A stretch of DNA of 5,545 nucleotides, from contig JAIRRE010000313.1 in NCBI GenBank assembly GCA_031256125.1, positions 1 through 5,545 on the forward strand, in the 5' to 3' direction. The notes beneath the pieces were generated by a model, which was not told the origin of the DNA, ran no database searches, and saw nothing but the letters and a program-made list of their open reading frames with translations. The position numbers and the translations under genes were made by a program. The DNA is from Burkholderiaceae bacterium. GTDB taxonomy: Bacteria > Pseudomonadota > Gammaproteobacteria > Burkholderiales > Burkholderiaceae_C. The number at the start of each line of letters is the position of its first letter. Position 1 is the stretch's first letter. Positions 1-5,545 of this stretch are shown here, one piece after another.

Positions 1-327
1 CAGCCCGTCCGGCCCGCCGATCAGCAGCGCCACATCGTCGCCGGCGCGCTGCCAGTCGCGCAGCCGCGCGGCCAGCGCTGGCGTGCTCAAAGCCGCGCCG
101 CGTTCATCGAGCGCGACCACATGCGCATCCCTGGGCAGCGCGGCTTCGATGCGTGCGCGCTCGGCGGCCATGCATTGCGCGGCGGTTTTGCCACCGGCGC
201 GCGGCTCGGTCTTGATGGCCTTGAGTTCGACCCGCAGTTCGGGCGGAAAACGCTTGGCGTAATCACCCCATGCGGCCTGCGCCCAATCCGGCAGGCGCTG
301 GCCGACGGCGACGATGACCAGCCGCAC
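1..327 (-). CDS. rlmH: 23S rRNA (pseudouridine-1915-N3)-methyltransferase RlmH, C-terminus cut by window edge
   Basis: RlmH is a small SPOUT-class enzyme that uses S-adenosylmethionine to methylate N3 of pseudouridine 1915 in helix 69 of 23S rRNA, acting on assembled 70S ribosomes. The visible 109 residues begin [20 protein letters not shown], include [13 protein letters not shown] (about 38-50) and the conserved V-ALDERG segment (about 81-87), and stop at LLIGGPDGL, the glycine-rich SAM-binding loop of the knotted fold. The family is usually about 155 residues, so roughly 45 residues, including the C-terminal catalytic part, lie outside the window. The start is a GTG at 327-325 with a GGAG ribosome binding site at 337-334, 6 nt upstream. 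No in-frame ATG matches the family N-terminus better. It lies 12 nt after the rsfS stop and is very likely co-transcribed with it. The identification is firm; only the C-terminal end is unknown. Confidence 0.95.
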   Translation of the reverse strand, partial: MRLVIVAVGQRLPDWAQAAWGDYAKRFPPELRVELKAIKTEPRAGGKTAAQCMAAERARIEAALPRDAHVVALDERGAALSTPALAARLRDWQRAGDDVALLIGGPDGL

Positions 328-339
328 GGCGCGCTCCGA

Positions 340-1008
340 TCAAGTGGACTTGCGGGCTGCGGTTTTCCGGGCCGCAGTCTTTTTGGCCGGTGCTTTGGCT
401 GCGATTTTTTTCGCGGTGGTTTTCCCGATAGCTATTTTTTTCGCTGCCGTCGTAGGGGCTGCACGTTTCGGGGTAACGGCTGGGGCGGCGTGTTTTCCGG
501 TTGGCGCTTTTTTGGCGACGGGTCTGGCAGCAGGCTTGACGGCAGCCTTGGCAGCCGCTTTTTTGGCAGGCGTCTTGGCCACGGCTTTCTTCACCGCGGC
601 GGCAGGTGCGGGCGTTGGAATGGTGACGGGCTTGGGTTTGGGCGCGCCAATCTTCAAACGCACCGGTTTGTCGCCCCAGATTTCTTCCAGGCGGTAGTAC
701 TGGCGGATGGCCGGCTGCATTACGTGCGCCACCGCCGCGCCGCAGTCGATGATGATCCACTCAGCGTTTTCTTCGCCTTCCAGTCGCGGCTTGGCCAGAC
801 CCGCCGCGCGCACCTTGTCGCGCACGCTGGCGGCAATCGCGCGGGTCTGGCGGTTGCTGGTGCCGCTGGCAATCAGCACCCGCTCGAACAGCGGCGACAG
901 GTGCGACGTGTCGAACACGCGGATGTCGTGGGCTTTGACGTGTTCCAGCCCATCGACGATGGCGCGCTGGAGTTTCTGGATGTCTTTGCGGGCGGCGGTT
1001 TCGCTCAT
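340..1008 (-). CDS. rsfS: Ribosomal silencing factor RsfS with long Lys/Ala-rich C-terminal tail
   Basis: RsfS (RsfA/YbeB/Iojap family) binds protein uL14 on the 50S subunit and blocks joining with 30S, lowering translation in starvation or stationary phase. The family domain spans about residues 10-115 of 222: LQRAIVDGLEHVKAHDIRVFD, then IASGTSNRQTRAIAASV (46-62), and EWIIIDCGAAVAHVMQP (83-99) followed by IRQYYRLEEIWGD (101-113). Ordinary RsfS proteins end about here, at 105-120 residues. This one continues for about 102 residues (121-222; DNA 343-648) built of Ala, Lys, Pro and Thr, with AKK, AAK and ARK motifs resembling histone H1 or AlgP tails. I count 23 Lys, 4 Arg and no Asp or Glu in the tail. 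The ATG at 1008 is 6 nt after the nadD stop and has no clear Shine-Dalgarno sequence, so translation is probably coupled to nadD. The domain identity is firm; the role of the tail (RNA or ribosome binding) is inference. Confidence 0.95.
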   Translation of the reverse strand: MSETAARKDIQKLQRAIVDGLEHVKAHDIRVFDTSHLSPLFERVLIASGTSNRQTRAIAASVRDKVRAAGLAKPRLEGEENAEWIIIDCGAAVAHVMQPAIRQYYRLEEIWGDKPVRLKIGAPKPKPVTIPTPAPAAAVKKAVAKTPAKKAAAKAAVKPAARPVAKKAPTGKHAAPAVTPKRAAPTTAAKKIAIGKTTAKKIAAKAPAKKTAARKTAARKST

Positions 1009-1014
1009 GAAGTG

Positions 1015-1644
1015 TTACGAGGGAATTTGATAAAGGTGATGGCTAACAATATACCGTGCCACGGCGGGCGGGACCCAATTGTCCACGGACAGACCCAACG
1101 CCGCGCGCCGGCGGATTTCGGTGGCGCTGTGCGGCATGGCGGGCAGTGCCAGCACGCGCACGCGCGCTGGATCGAAGGCCACCCCCGGCAGCGGCTGCTG
1201 GAGGTCGAACGGCACCGGCCCGGCCTCATTGCTTTCGCGCACGGCAATCGAAATATAAGCCATGCGCGCAATCTCTTGTGCTTGATGCCAGCGGTGAAAA
1301 AACACCGCTTGATCCGCGCCGATTTGCAGCGCCAGCAACGCGCCGGGATATTGTGCGGCCAATTCCTGCAGGGTGTCGATGGTGTAGGTTGGTCCGGCGC
1401 GGTGCAATTCGCGGTCGTCGATCACCACGCGGGGAATGGCGCTAAAAGCCAGCTTGCTCATGGCCAGCCGGTCGCTTGCGGGCGAGAGCGCGCGCGATTT
1501 GTGCCACGCATCGCCGGTTGGCAGGATATGCAGCGCGGTCAGTTGCCAGGCGTCGATGGCCGCGCGCGCCAGCGCCACATGCGCGTCGTGCGGCGGGTCG
1601 AACGCGCCACCGAAGATGCCAATGCGACAGGTGCGATCAGGCAA
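1015..1644 (-). CDS. nadD: Nicotinate-nucleotide adenylyltransferase NadD, TTG start
   Basis: NadD joins nicotinate mononucleotide and ATP to give deamido-NAD and pyrophosphate, the penultimate step of NAD synthesis, in the cytoplasm. The 209-residue product has the usual length. It shows the nucleotidyltransferase site GGAFDPPHDAH (12-22, His19 and His22), the LPTGDAWHKS substrate region (41-50), DRELHRAGPTYTIDTL (77-92), the IGADQAVFFHRWHQ segment (108-121) and the C-terminal SATEIRRR motif (173-180), which corresponds to the family's SSTxIR. In the more common HxGH form of the site the residue before the last His is Gly; here it is Ala, which I recall from related Burkholderiales proteins. 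The reading frame opens at a TAA at 1662-1660. The only plausible starts are TTG at 1644 and CTG at 1650. TTG is preferred, and it overlaps the purD stop by 8 nt. No Shine-Dalgarno sequence is visible, which fits translation by ribosomes finishing purD. Confidence 0.94.
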   Translation of the reverse strand: MPDRTCRIGIFGGAFDPPHDAHVALARAAIDAWQLTALHILPTGDAWHKSRALSPASDRLAMSKLAFSAIPRVVIDDRELHRAGPTYTIDTLQELAAQYPGALLALQIGADQAVFFHRWHQAQEIARMAYISIAVRESNEAGPVPFDLQQPLPGVAFDPARVRVLALPAMPHSATEIRRRAALGLSVDNWVPPAVARYIVSHHLYQIPS

Positions 1645-2965
1645 GATCAGCCGGGTGGGTTAGCGCCGCGCCGCTGGCGCGCGGCTTGATTGCCCGCGCG
1701 CCAATATCGGTGCGGTACTGCATACCCTCGAAGCGAATGGTGTTGACGATGTCGTAGGCGCGCGCGCGTGCCTGCCGCACCGAATCGGCCAGCGCCGTGA
1801 CGCACAACACGCGTCCGCCCGCGGTATGCACTTCGCCCGCGTCGTTGCGCACGGTGCCCGCGTGGAACACCATCACGTCCGGCTCCACCGCGCTGCCTAG
1901 TCCGGTAATCAAATCGCCCTTGCGCGGCGCCAGCGGATAGCCCCCGGCGGCCAGCACCACCCCCAGCGCCGGGCGCCGGTCCCATTGCAGCTCGATCTTG
2001 TCCAGCTTGCCCTCGGTAGCGGCCCACAACACATCCGGCAAATCCGATTGCAGGCGCATCAGAATGGGTTGCGTTTCCGGGTCGCCCATGCGGGTGTTGA
2101 ATTCCAGCGTCTTGGGGCGGCTCTGCGCGTCGATCATCAGCCCGGCATAGAGAAAGCCGGTGAACGGCGTACCTTCCTCGGCCATGCCGCGCACGGTGGG
2201 TATGATGATTTCGCGCATCACGCGCGCGTGCACGTCGGGCGTGACCACCGGCGCGGGCGAATGCGCCCCCATGCCGCCGGTGTTTGGACCCAAGTCGCCA
2301 TCGCGCAGACGCTTGTGGTCCTGACTGGTGGCCAGCGCCAGCACGTTGCGGCCATCGCATAGAACGATGAAGCTGGCCTCCTCGCCTTGCAGGCATTCCT
2401 CAATAACGACGCGCGCCCCATCTTCGTTGTGCGCCACGCCAAGCGTGTTGCCGCCCAGCATATCGTCGATGGCGGCGTGCGCCTCGGCCACGGTTTGCGC
2501 CACCACTACCCCTTTACCCGCTGCCAGACCGTCAGCCTTGACCACGATGGGCGCGCCTTGTTGCTCGACATAGGCGCGCGCGGCGGCGGCATGGGTAAAG
2601 GTTTGGTAGCGCGCGGTCGGGATACGGTGGCGCTGCATGAAGGCTTTGCTGAATGCCTTGGAACTTTCCAGCCGCGCGGCAGCGCGCGTGGGGCCAAAGA
2701 TGCGCAACCCGTGGGCGCGGAAATCATCCACCACTCCAGCGGCCAGCGGCTGCTCCGGGCCGACCACGGTCAGTGTGATCTTCTCGCGCAGCGCAAAGTC
2801 GCGCAACTCGACCAGATCGGTAATGGGCAGATTTTCCATTCCGTCGGCACGCGCGGTACCGCCGTTGCCCGGCGCAACATACACCCGGCGTACCTTGGGC
2901 GATTGCCCCAGCTTCCAGGCCAGTGCGTGCTCTCGCCCTCCGCTGCCGATCACTAAAAGTTTCAT
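1637..2965 (-). CDS. purD: Phosphoribosylamine-glycine ligase (GAR synthetase) PurD
   Basis: PurD is an ATP-grasp ligase that joins phosphoribosylamine and glycine, the second step of purine synthesis, in the cytoplasm. The 442-residue protein has the N-terminal MKLLVIGSGGREHALAWKL, APGNGGT (31-37) and VVGPEQPLAAGVVDDF (67-82). The ATP-grasp core follows: SSKAFSKAFM (101-110), VVKADGLAAGKGVVVA (141-156), VIEECLQGEEASF (187-199), SQDHKRLRDGDLGPNTGGMGA (214-234) and the metal-binding EFNTRMGDPETQP (288-300). The C-terminal domain runs from GVVLAAGGYP to YRTDIGARAIK (about 335-427). The open frame extends upstream to 3037, but the family N-terminus fixes the ATG at 2965. About 15 extra residues after ARAIK extend beyond where I expect the family to end, and their codons run into nadD. 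No strong ribosome binding site precedes the ATG. A terminator-like hairpin ends 15 nt upstream, so its own promoter or read-through control is uncertain. Confidence 0.97.
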   Translation of the reverse strand: MKLLVIGSGGREHALAWKLGQSPKVRRVYVAPGNGGTARADGMENLPITDLVELRDFALREKITLTVVGPEQPLAAGVVDDFRAHGLRIFGPTRAAARLESSKAFSKAFMQRHRIPTARYQTFTHAAAARAYVEQQGAPIVVKADGLAAGKGVVVAQTVAEAHAAIDDMLGGNTLGVAHNEDGARVVIEECLQGEEASFIVLCDGRNVLALATSQDHKRLRDGDLGPNTGGMGAHSPAPVVTPDVHARVMREIIIPTVRGMAEEGTPFTGFLYAGLMIDAQSRPKTLEFNTRMGDPETQPILMRLQSDLPDVLWAATEGKLDKIELQWDRRPALGVVLAAGGYPLAPRKGDLITGLGSAVEPDVMVFHAGTVRNDAGEVHTAGGRVLCVTALADSVRQARARAYDIVNTIRFEGMQYRTDIGARAIKPRASGAALTHPADLA

Positions 2966-2980
2966 GGGGTTGTGTGTTTC

Positions 2981-3015
2981 AAAAAACAGCGCCGCTAGAC
3001 CAACTGTTACGGCGC
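2981..3015 (-). terminator. Terminator-like hairpin just upstream of purD
   Basis: On the minus strand a perfect 6-bp stem, GCGCCG (3015-3010) with CGGCGC (2994-2989), encloses a 15-nt loop and is followed by TG and then six T residues (2986-2981). This is the layout of a Rho-independent terminator for the yebC transcript. The long loop and the 2-nt gap before the T run weaken it. It ends 15 nt before the purD ATG, so any purD promoter further upstream would have to read through it. It may therefore act as an attenuator, or be only partly active. Confidence 0.45.
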
Positions 3016-3051
3016 GCCTTGGACCATTACCGCGCACGCCACGTTAGCAAG

Positions 3052-3073
3052 TCTTGATAAACCATACTCAAGA
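3052..3073. repeat. Perfect 6-bp inverted repeat, operator-like
   Basis: TCTTGA (3052-3057) and TCAAGA (3068-3073) are exact reverse complements separated by 10 bp, a spacing of about one and a half helical turns between arm centres. The repeat overlaps the tentative purD -35 box (TTGAGT, 3071-3066, minus strand). It could be a repressor site, but a 6-bp inverted repeat can also occur by chance. Confidence 0.3.
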
Positions 3074-3141
3074 ACGGCTTATTGTGTTCCGTCTGCCCGC
3101 GTGTGTTGATCTTTTTTGCTGTATTTGGCAGGCTCGGAACA

Positions 3142-3154
3142 GCCAACAGTTGGC
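3142..3154. repeat. Short palindrome downstream of yebC
   Basis: GCCAACAGTTGGC is a perfect palindrome with 6-bp arms around one central base, 21 bp beyond the yebC stop. In RNA it could form a 5-bp stem with a 3-nt loop. On the minus strand its CCAACTGTT is complementary to the loop of the hairpin at 2981-3015 over 9 nt. Next to it, CGCCG (3154-3158) and CGGCG (3169-3173) form another 5-bp stem. No T run follows either, so neither is a standard terminator. Confidence 0.4.
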
Positions 3155-3174
3155 GCCGCACAACGTTTCGGCGT

Positions 3175-3903
3175 TCAAGCCAGTTCGATGCTGGCGTTGT
3201 GGTAGACCTCCTGCACGTCATCCAGGTCTTCCAGCATATCGAGCAACTTTTGCATCCGCTCGGCATCCTCGCCGCTCAGGTCGATGGTGTTTTCGGCGCG
3301 CAGCGTCACTTCCGCCACTTCGGGCGCAAAGCCCGCCGCTTGCAGCGCGTCGCGCACCGCCTCGAACTGCACCGGGCTGGTCAGCACCTCGATGGCGCCG
3401 TCCGCATCGGCAATCACGTCGTCCGCGCCCGCGTCCAACGCCACTTCCATGACCTGGTCCTCATCCGCGCCGGGGGCCAGGATGATTTGTCCGCAATGTT
3501 TGAACTGGAACGCCACGGAACCTTCGGCCCCCAGATTGCCGCCGTATTTGGAAAACACATGCCGCACATCGGCCACCGTGCGCACGCGGTTGTCGGTCAT
3601 GGTATCGACGATGATGGCCGCGCCGCCGATGCCGTAGCCCTCGTAACGGATTTCCTCGTAGCTCACGCCTTCGAGGTTGCCGGTGGCCTTGTCGATGTTG
3701 CGCTTGATGGTATCGGCGGGCATGTTGGCCGCCTTGGCCTTGTCGATGGCCAGCCGCAGGCGCGGGTTGGCGGCGGGATCACCACCGCCGGTGCGCGCGG
3801 CGACCATGATCTCGCGTACCACGCGCGTCCAGACGCGCTGGCGTTTTTCATCCTGCCGCCCTTTGCGGTGCTGAATATTGGCCCACTTGCTGTGACCGGA
3901 CAT
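3175..3903 (-). CDS. yebC: YebC/PmpR family (TACO1-like) translation factor
   Basis: Proteins of this family were long annotated as transcriptional regulators. More recent work on YebC and mitochondrial TACO1 shows that they help ribosomes through proline-rich stalling sequences. The 242-residue product has the family's usual length and its hallmarks: [20 protein letters not shown] (1-20), [21 protein letters not shown] (28-48), [14 protein letters not shown] (49-62), [20 protein letters not shown] (87-106), [18 protein letters not shown] (117-134) and the acidic C-terminal part with [14 protein letters not shown] (223-236). The ATG at 3903 is fixed by the MSGHSKWA N-terminus; the frame stays open far upstream only as a shadow of the divergent gene. 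An AAGGG element at 3919-3915 lies about 11 nt before the start, a rather long spacing. The purD block follows after 209 bp. The family assignment is very secure; the specific physiological role in this organism is not shown by the sequence. Confidence 0.97.
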   Translation of the reverse strand: MSGHSKWANIQHRKGRQDEKRQRVWTRVVREIMVAARTGGGDPAANPRLRLAIDKAKAANMPADTIKRNIDKATGNLEGVSYEEIRYEGYGIGGAAIIVDTMTDNRVRTVADVRHVFSKYGGNLGAEGSVAFQFKHCGQIILAPGADEDQVMEVALDAGADDVIADADGAIEVLTSPVQFEAVRDALQAAGFAPEVAEVTLRAENTIDLSGEDAERMQKLLDMLEDLDDVQEVYHNASIELA

Positions 3904-3975
3904 GAGTGTTGTCGCCCTTGGGTGAAATGGATAATTTACGAATTCTACGGCCCGCTTACCGCAACCCTGCTCGAC
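3904..3975. promoter_or_regulatory. Divergent promoter region between yebC and the substrate-binding protein gene
   Basis: The 72 bp between the two divergent starts are visibly AT-richer than their surroundings around 3926-3947. Possible -10 boxes are TAGAAT (3947-3942) and TAAATT (3938-3933) on the minus strand for yebC, and GATAAT (3930-3935) on the plus strand for the transporter gene. The last has a weak TTGTCG (3909-3914) 15 bp upstream. No good -35 box pairs with the minus-strand candidates. The region must hold the start signals of both genes unless the promoters lie inside the coding sequences; the individual boxes are tentative. Confidence 0.4.
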
Positions 3976-5463
3976 ATGAATCGCCGTCAATTCACCGCCT
4001 CCGCCATCGCCGTTTCCACCCTCGCCACTCCATTGGCTGCGCTGGCGCAGATGCATCGGGACAGCCTGACGCTGGGCATGACCCTGGAACCGCCGGGGCT
4101 GGACCCGACCTCCGGGGCGGCATCGGCCATCGCGGAGGTGGTACAGGACAATATTTTTGAAACGCTGGTCAAGATCGGGCCTGATGGCAATGTCTCGCCC
4201 ATGCTGGCCGAGCGCTGGGAGGTTGCGCCCGATTTGCGCGGCTACACCTTTCATTTGCGCCCGGGCGTGCGCTTCGCCAATGGCGAGCCGTTCAATGCGG
4301 CGGCGGTGCGCTTTTCGTTCGAGCGCGCGGCGGCGGCGGACAGCGCCAACAAAGACAAGCGCAATTTCACCGCCATCCAAACGCTGGAAACGCCCGATGA
4401 ACACACCGTCCGGCTGACGATCAAATCGCCCGATCCGAACTTTCTGTTTTATTTGGGCCAGGCCACGGCGGCAATGGTGGAACCCAAAAGCGCGGCGACC
4501 AACGCCACGCAACCGGTGGGTACCGGCCCCTACGCGCTGGAACGCTGGGTGCGCGGCGCCGGCATCACGCTGGCCGCCTCGCCCAGCTACCGCGACGCGG
4601 GCGCCATCGGCATCAAACGCGCGCAGTTTCGCTTCATTACCGATCCGGCGGCGCAGATGGCGGCGCTCCTTTCGGGTGGCGTGCAGGTTTTCACCCGCGT
4701 CACCTCGCGCGGGCTGGCCCGGTTCCGGGGCGACCCGGAGCTGCAAGTCATCATCAGCGGTTCGCGCGCCAAAACCGTGCTGGCCATCAACAATGCGCGC
4801 AAACCGTTGACCGACGTGCGCGTGCGCCGCGCCATCTGCGCGGCCATCGACCGCAAGGCCATCATCACCGCAGCCGCCGATGGGCTGGGCGTGCCCATCG
4901 GCAGCCATTACGTGCCCGGTATGCCGGGTTATGTGGATACCACCGGCATCAACACCTACGATCCGGCGCGCGCCCGCGCGCTACTCAAGGAAGCGGGCAT
5001 CGGTCCGCTCACGCTCTCGCTGGTACTGCCCGCCGCGCCCTACGCGCGGCAAGCCGGCGAAGTCGTCATCGCGGAACTGGCGCAAATCGGCATCACCGCT
5101 CGCGCGCGCAACGTGGAATGGGCCGAGTGGATGGCCAATGTTTATGGCGGCGCCCACGATTACGACCTGACCATCATCAGCCATGTGGAGCCGTTCGATT
5201 TGGGCAACTTCGCCAAACCCGATTACTACTGGGGTTACCACAGTCCAGCGTTCAACGCGCTCTACGACCAGATTCTGCATACCGCCGACATCGTTACGCG
5301 CAACCGCTTATTGGCTGACGCGCAAAAACTGCTGGCGCAAGACGCCGTGCTGGCTTGGCTGTATCAACCCCAATGGGTCACCGCCGCGCGCAAGGAGATA
5401 GCGGGTCTATGGCCGGATATGCCGATCTTTGTAAACGATCTGGCGGCGCTGAAATGGACTTGA
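3976..5463 (+). CDS. ABC transporter substrate-binding protein, peptide/nickel family (SBP_bac_5)
   Basis: This is the periplasmic binding component of an ABC importer of the oligopeptide/dipeptide/nickel type; the ligand cannot be read from the sequence. The 495-residue protein starts with [10 protein letters not shown] followed by a hydrophobic stretch, with a likely cleavage after ALA (22-24). The twin Arg at 3-4 (NRRQFT) makes Tat export possible, though it is not a full SRRxFLK motif. No lipobox Cys is present. Family features are [14 protein letters not shown] (31-44), [11 protein letters not shown] (73-83), [18 protein letters not shown] (89-106) with VRFSFERA (111-118), the [10 protein letters not shown] segment (182-191) and [19 protein letters not shown] (278-296). 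The length is typical. The ATG at 3976 is chosen because it precedes the signal peptide; no clear Shine-Dalgarno sequence is seen. The gene is divergent from yebC and is not followed by permease genes, so it is an orphan binding protein at least on its downstream side. Confidence 0.93.
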   Translation: MNRRQFTASAIAVSTLATPLAALAQMHRDSLTLGMTLEPPGLDPTSGAASAIAEVVQDNIFETLVKIGPDGNVSPMLAERWEVAPDLRGYTFHLRPGVRFANGEPFNAAAVRFSFERAAAADSANKDKRNFTAIQTLETPDEHTVRLTIKSPDPNFLFYLGQATAAMVEPKSAATNATQPVGTGPYALERWVRGAGITLAASPSYRDAGAIGIKRAQFRFITDPAAQMAALLSGGVQVFTRVTSRGLARFRGDPELQVIISGSRAKTVLAINNARKPLTDVRVRRAICAAIDRKAIITAAADGLGVPIGSHYVPGMPGYVDTTGINTYDPARARALLKEAGIGPLTLSLVLPAAPYARQAGEVVIAELAQIGITARARNVEWAEWMANVYGGAHDYDLTIISHVEPFDLGNFAKPDYYWGYHSPAFNALYDQILHTADIVTRNRLLADAQKLLAQDAVLAWLYQPQWVTAARKEIAGLWPDMPIFVNDLAALKWT

Positions 5464-5507
5464 TCCGGCGTCATGCGGTGCGCCGTCATGGTTCGTAGAA
5501 TGCTACG
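5464..5507 (+). promoter_or_regulatory. Short intergenic region with possible -10 box and inverted repeat
   Basis: These 44 bp separate the transporter stop from the next GTG start. They contain a direct repeat CGTCATG (5469-5475 and 5484-5490), a -10-like TAGAAT (5496-5501) and a perfect inverted repeat CGTAG-AATG-CTACG (5494-5507) that touches the GTG. No -35 box is found at 16-18 bp. If TAGAAT is used, transcription would begin at or next to the GTG, giving a leaderless mRNA. No terminator for the transporter gene is visible. Confidence 0.3.
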
Positions 5508-5545
5508 GTGACCTTTCCCCTCAACCCCGACCTGCACAGCCACTC
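5508..5545 (+). CDS. Probable PHP-domain phosphoesterase, N-terminus only, cut by window edge
   Basis: The last 38 bases read V-T-F-P-L-N-P-D-L-H-S-H-S from a GTG start. DLHSHS is the first metal-binding motif (HxH) of PHP-domain proteins, which sits at the very N-terminus in the YciV/RNase AM type of 3',5'-nucleotide phosphatase or 5'-3' exoribonuclease, typically written as N-DLHCHS-T-SDG. An ATG at 5500 is out of frame and stops at once, so GTG 5508 is the best start. No Shine-Dalgarno sequence precedes it. Only 13 residues are visible, so the family call rests on this one motif and its position. Confidence 0.6.
   Translation, partial: MTFPLNPDLHSH

Larger units (their letters stand above)
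2966..3174 (-). promoter_or_regulatory. Intergenic leader between yebC and purD
   Basis: This 209-bp gap holds no credible gene: the longest small frame with its own ATG (3065-3027, minus strand) gives 12 residues with no family signature and no ribosome binding site. It is less GC-rich than its surroundings and carries T6/A6 runs at 3112-3117 and 2981-2986. It also holds three inverted repeats and a terminator-like hairpin, listed separately. A weak promoter reading for purD is TTGAGT (3071-3066, minus) and GCTAAC (3048-3043) with 17 bp between. The second box matches the consensus poorly. The region probably carries the end of the yebC transcript and the start signals of the purD operon, but the exact promoter cannot be fixed from sequence alone. 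Confidence 0.4.

Noticed and set aside
1579..1611. HDAH instead of the more common HxGH in the NadD active site
   Set aside because: Both catalytic histidines are kept, and I recall the Gly-to-Ala change from related Burkholderiales, so it looks like a lineage feature and not a defect.
121..1689. A 522-codon open frame on the plus strand, opposite rlmH, rsfS and nadD
   Set aside because: It is antisense to three genes with clear family motifs. Its translation is Gly/Arg/His-rich with no recognisable domain, as expected for a shadow frame in GC-rich DNA.
3027..3065. A 12-codon frame in the yebC-purD gap (MVYQDLLTWRAR)
   Set aside because: It is too short, has no Shine-Dalgarno sequence and no recognisable motif, and it overlaps the inverted repeat that is more likely regulatory.
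3101..3120. T run on the plus strand at 3112-3117 as a terminator
   Set aside because: No stable GC stem precedes it on the plus strand, and no plus-strand gene ends nearby.
3082..3975. Upstream extension of the plus-strand transporter frame across yebC
   Set aside because: The frame is open by chance opposite yebC. The signal peptide starting at 3976 marks the true N-terminus, and the extension has no domain.
3904..4908. Upstream extension of the minus-strand yebC frame across the transporter gene
   Set aside because: The conserved MSGHSKWA start at 3903 is the family N-terminus; the extension is the shadow of the transporter gene and would bury both promoters.
5473..5511. A 12-codon frame (MRCAVMVRRMLR) whose TGA overlaps the GTG of the PHP-domain gene, a possible leader peptide
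   Set aside because: It has no ribosome binding site, no codon runs typical of attenuators and no conservation evidence; GTGA overlaps are common by chance.

Overview
The window is a GC-rich stretch of bacterial chromosome made of housekeeping genes. It suggests a betaproteobacterium, most likely Burkholderiales. Three things point there: the gene order yebC-purD-nadD-rsfS-rlmH, the Comamonadaceae-like flavour of the NadD and PurD sequences (NadD nucleotide site FDPPHDAH, PurD site NTRMGDPETQ), and a lysine/alanine-rich tail on RsfS. This is a judgement from remembered family sequences, not from a search.

Minus strand, read from right to left. yebC (3903-3175) encodes a YebC/TACO1 translation factor. 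A 209-bp gap follows, holding several inverted repeats and a terminator-like hairpin. Then comes a tight block: purD (2965-1637, glycinamide ribonucleotide synthetase), nadD (1644-1015, nicotinate-nucleotide adenylyltransferase, TTG start, overlapping purD by 8 nt), rsfS (1008-340, ribosomal silencing factor with a basic tail of about 100 residues) and rlmH (327 to the left edge, 23S rRNA pseudouridine-1915 methyltransferase, cut by the window). The spacings of -8, +6 and +12 nt suggest one transcript with translational coupling. In function, the block combines purine synthesis, NAD synthesis and two proteins that act on the 50S subunit.

Plus strand, right part. A 72-bp AT-richer divergent intergenic region separates yebC from an exported ABC-transporter substrate-binding protein of the peptide/nickel family (3976-5463, 495 aa). 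Its own permease and ATPase genes do not follow. Instead, 44 nt after its stop, the first codons of a probable PHP-domain phosphoesterase (GTG at 5508, DLHSHS motif) run off the right edge.

No mobile element, CRISPR array, tRNA or rRNA was seen. No convincing unknown system was found. The most notable points are the histone-H1-like tail of RsfS, the absence of hemF between purD and nadD (where I expect it in many relatives) together with a PurD C-terminal extension that overlaps nadD, and the leader upstream of purD, where the loop of a terminator-like hairpin is complementary over 9 nt to an upstream palindrome.
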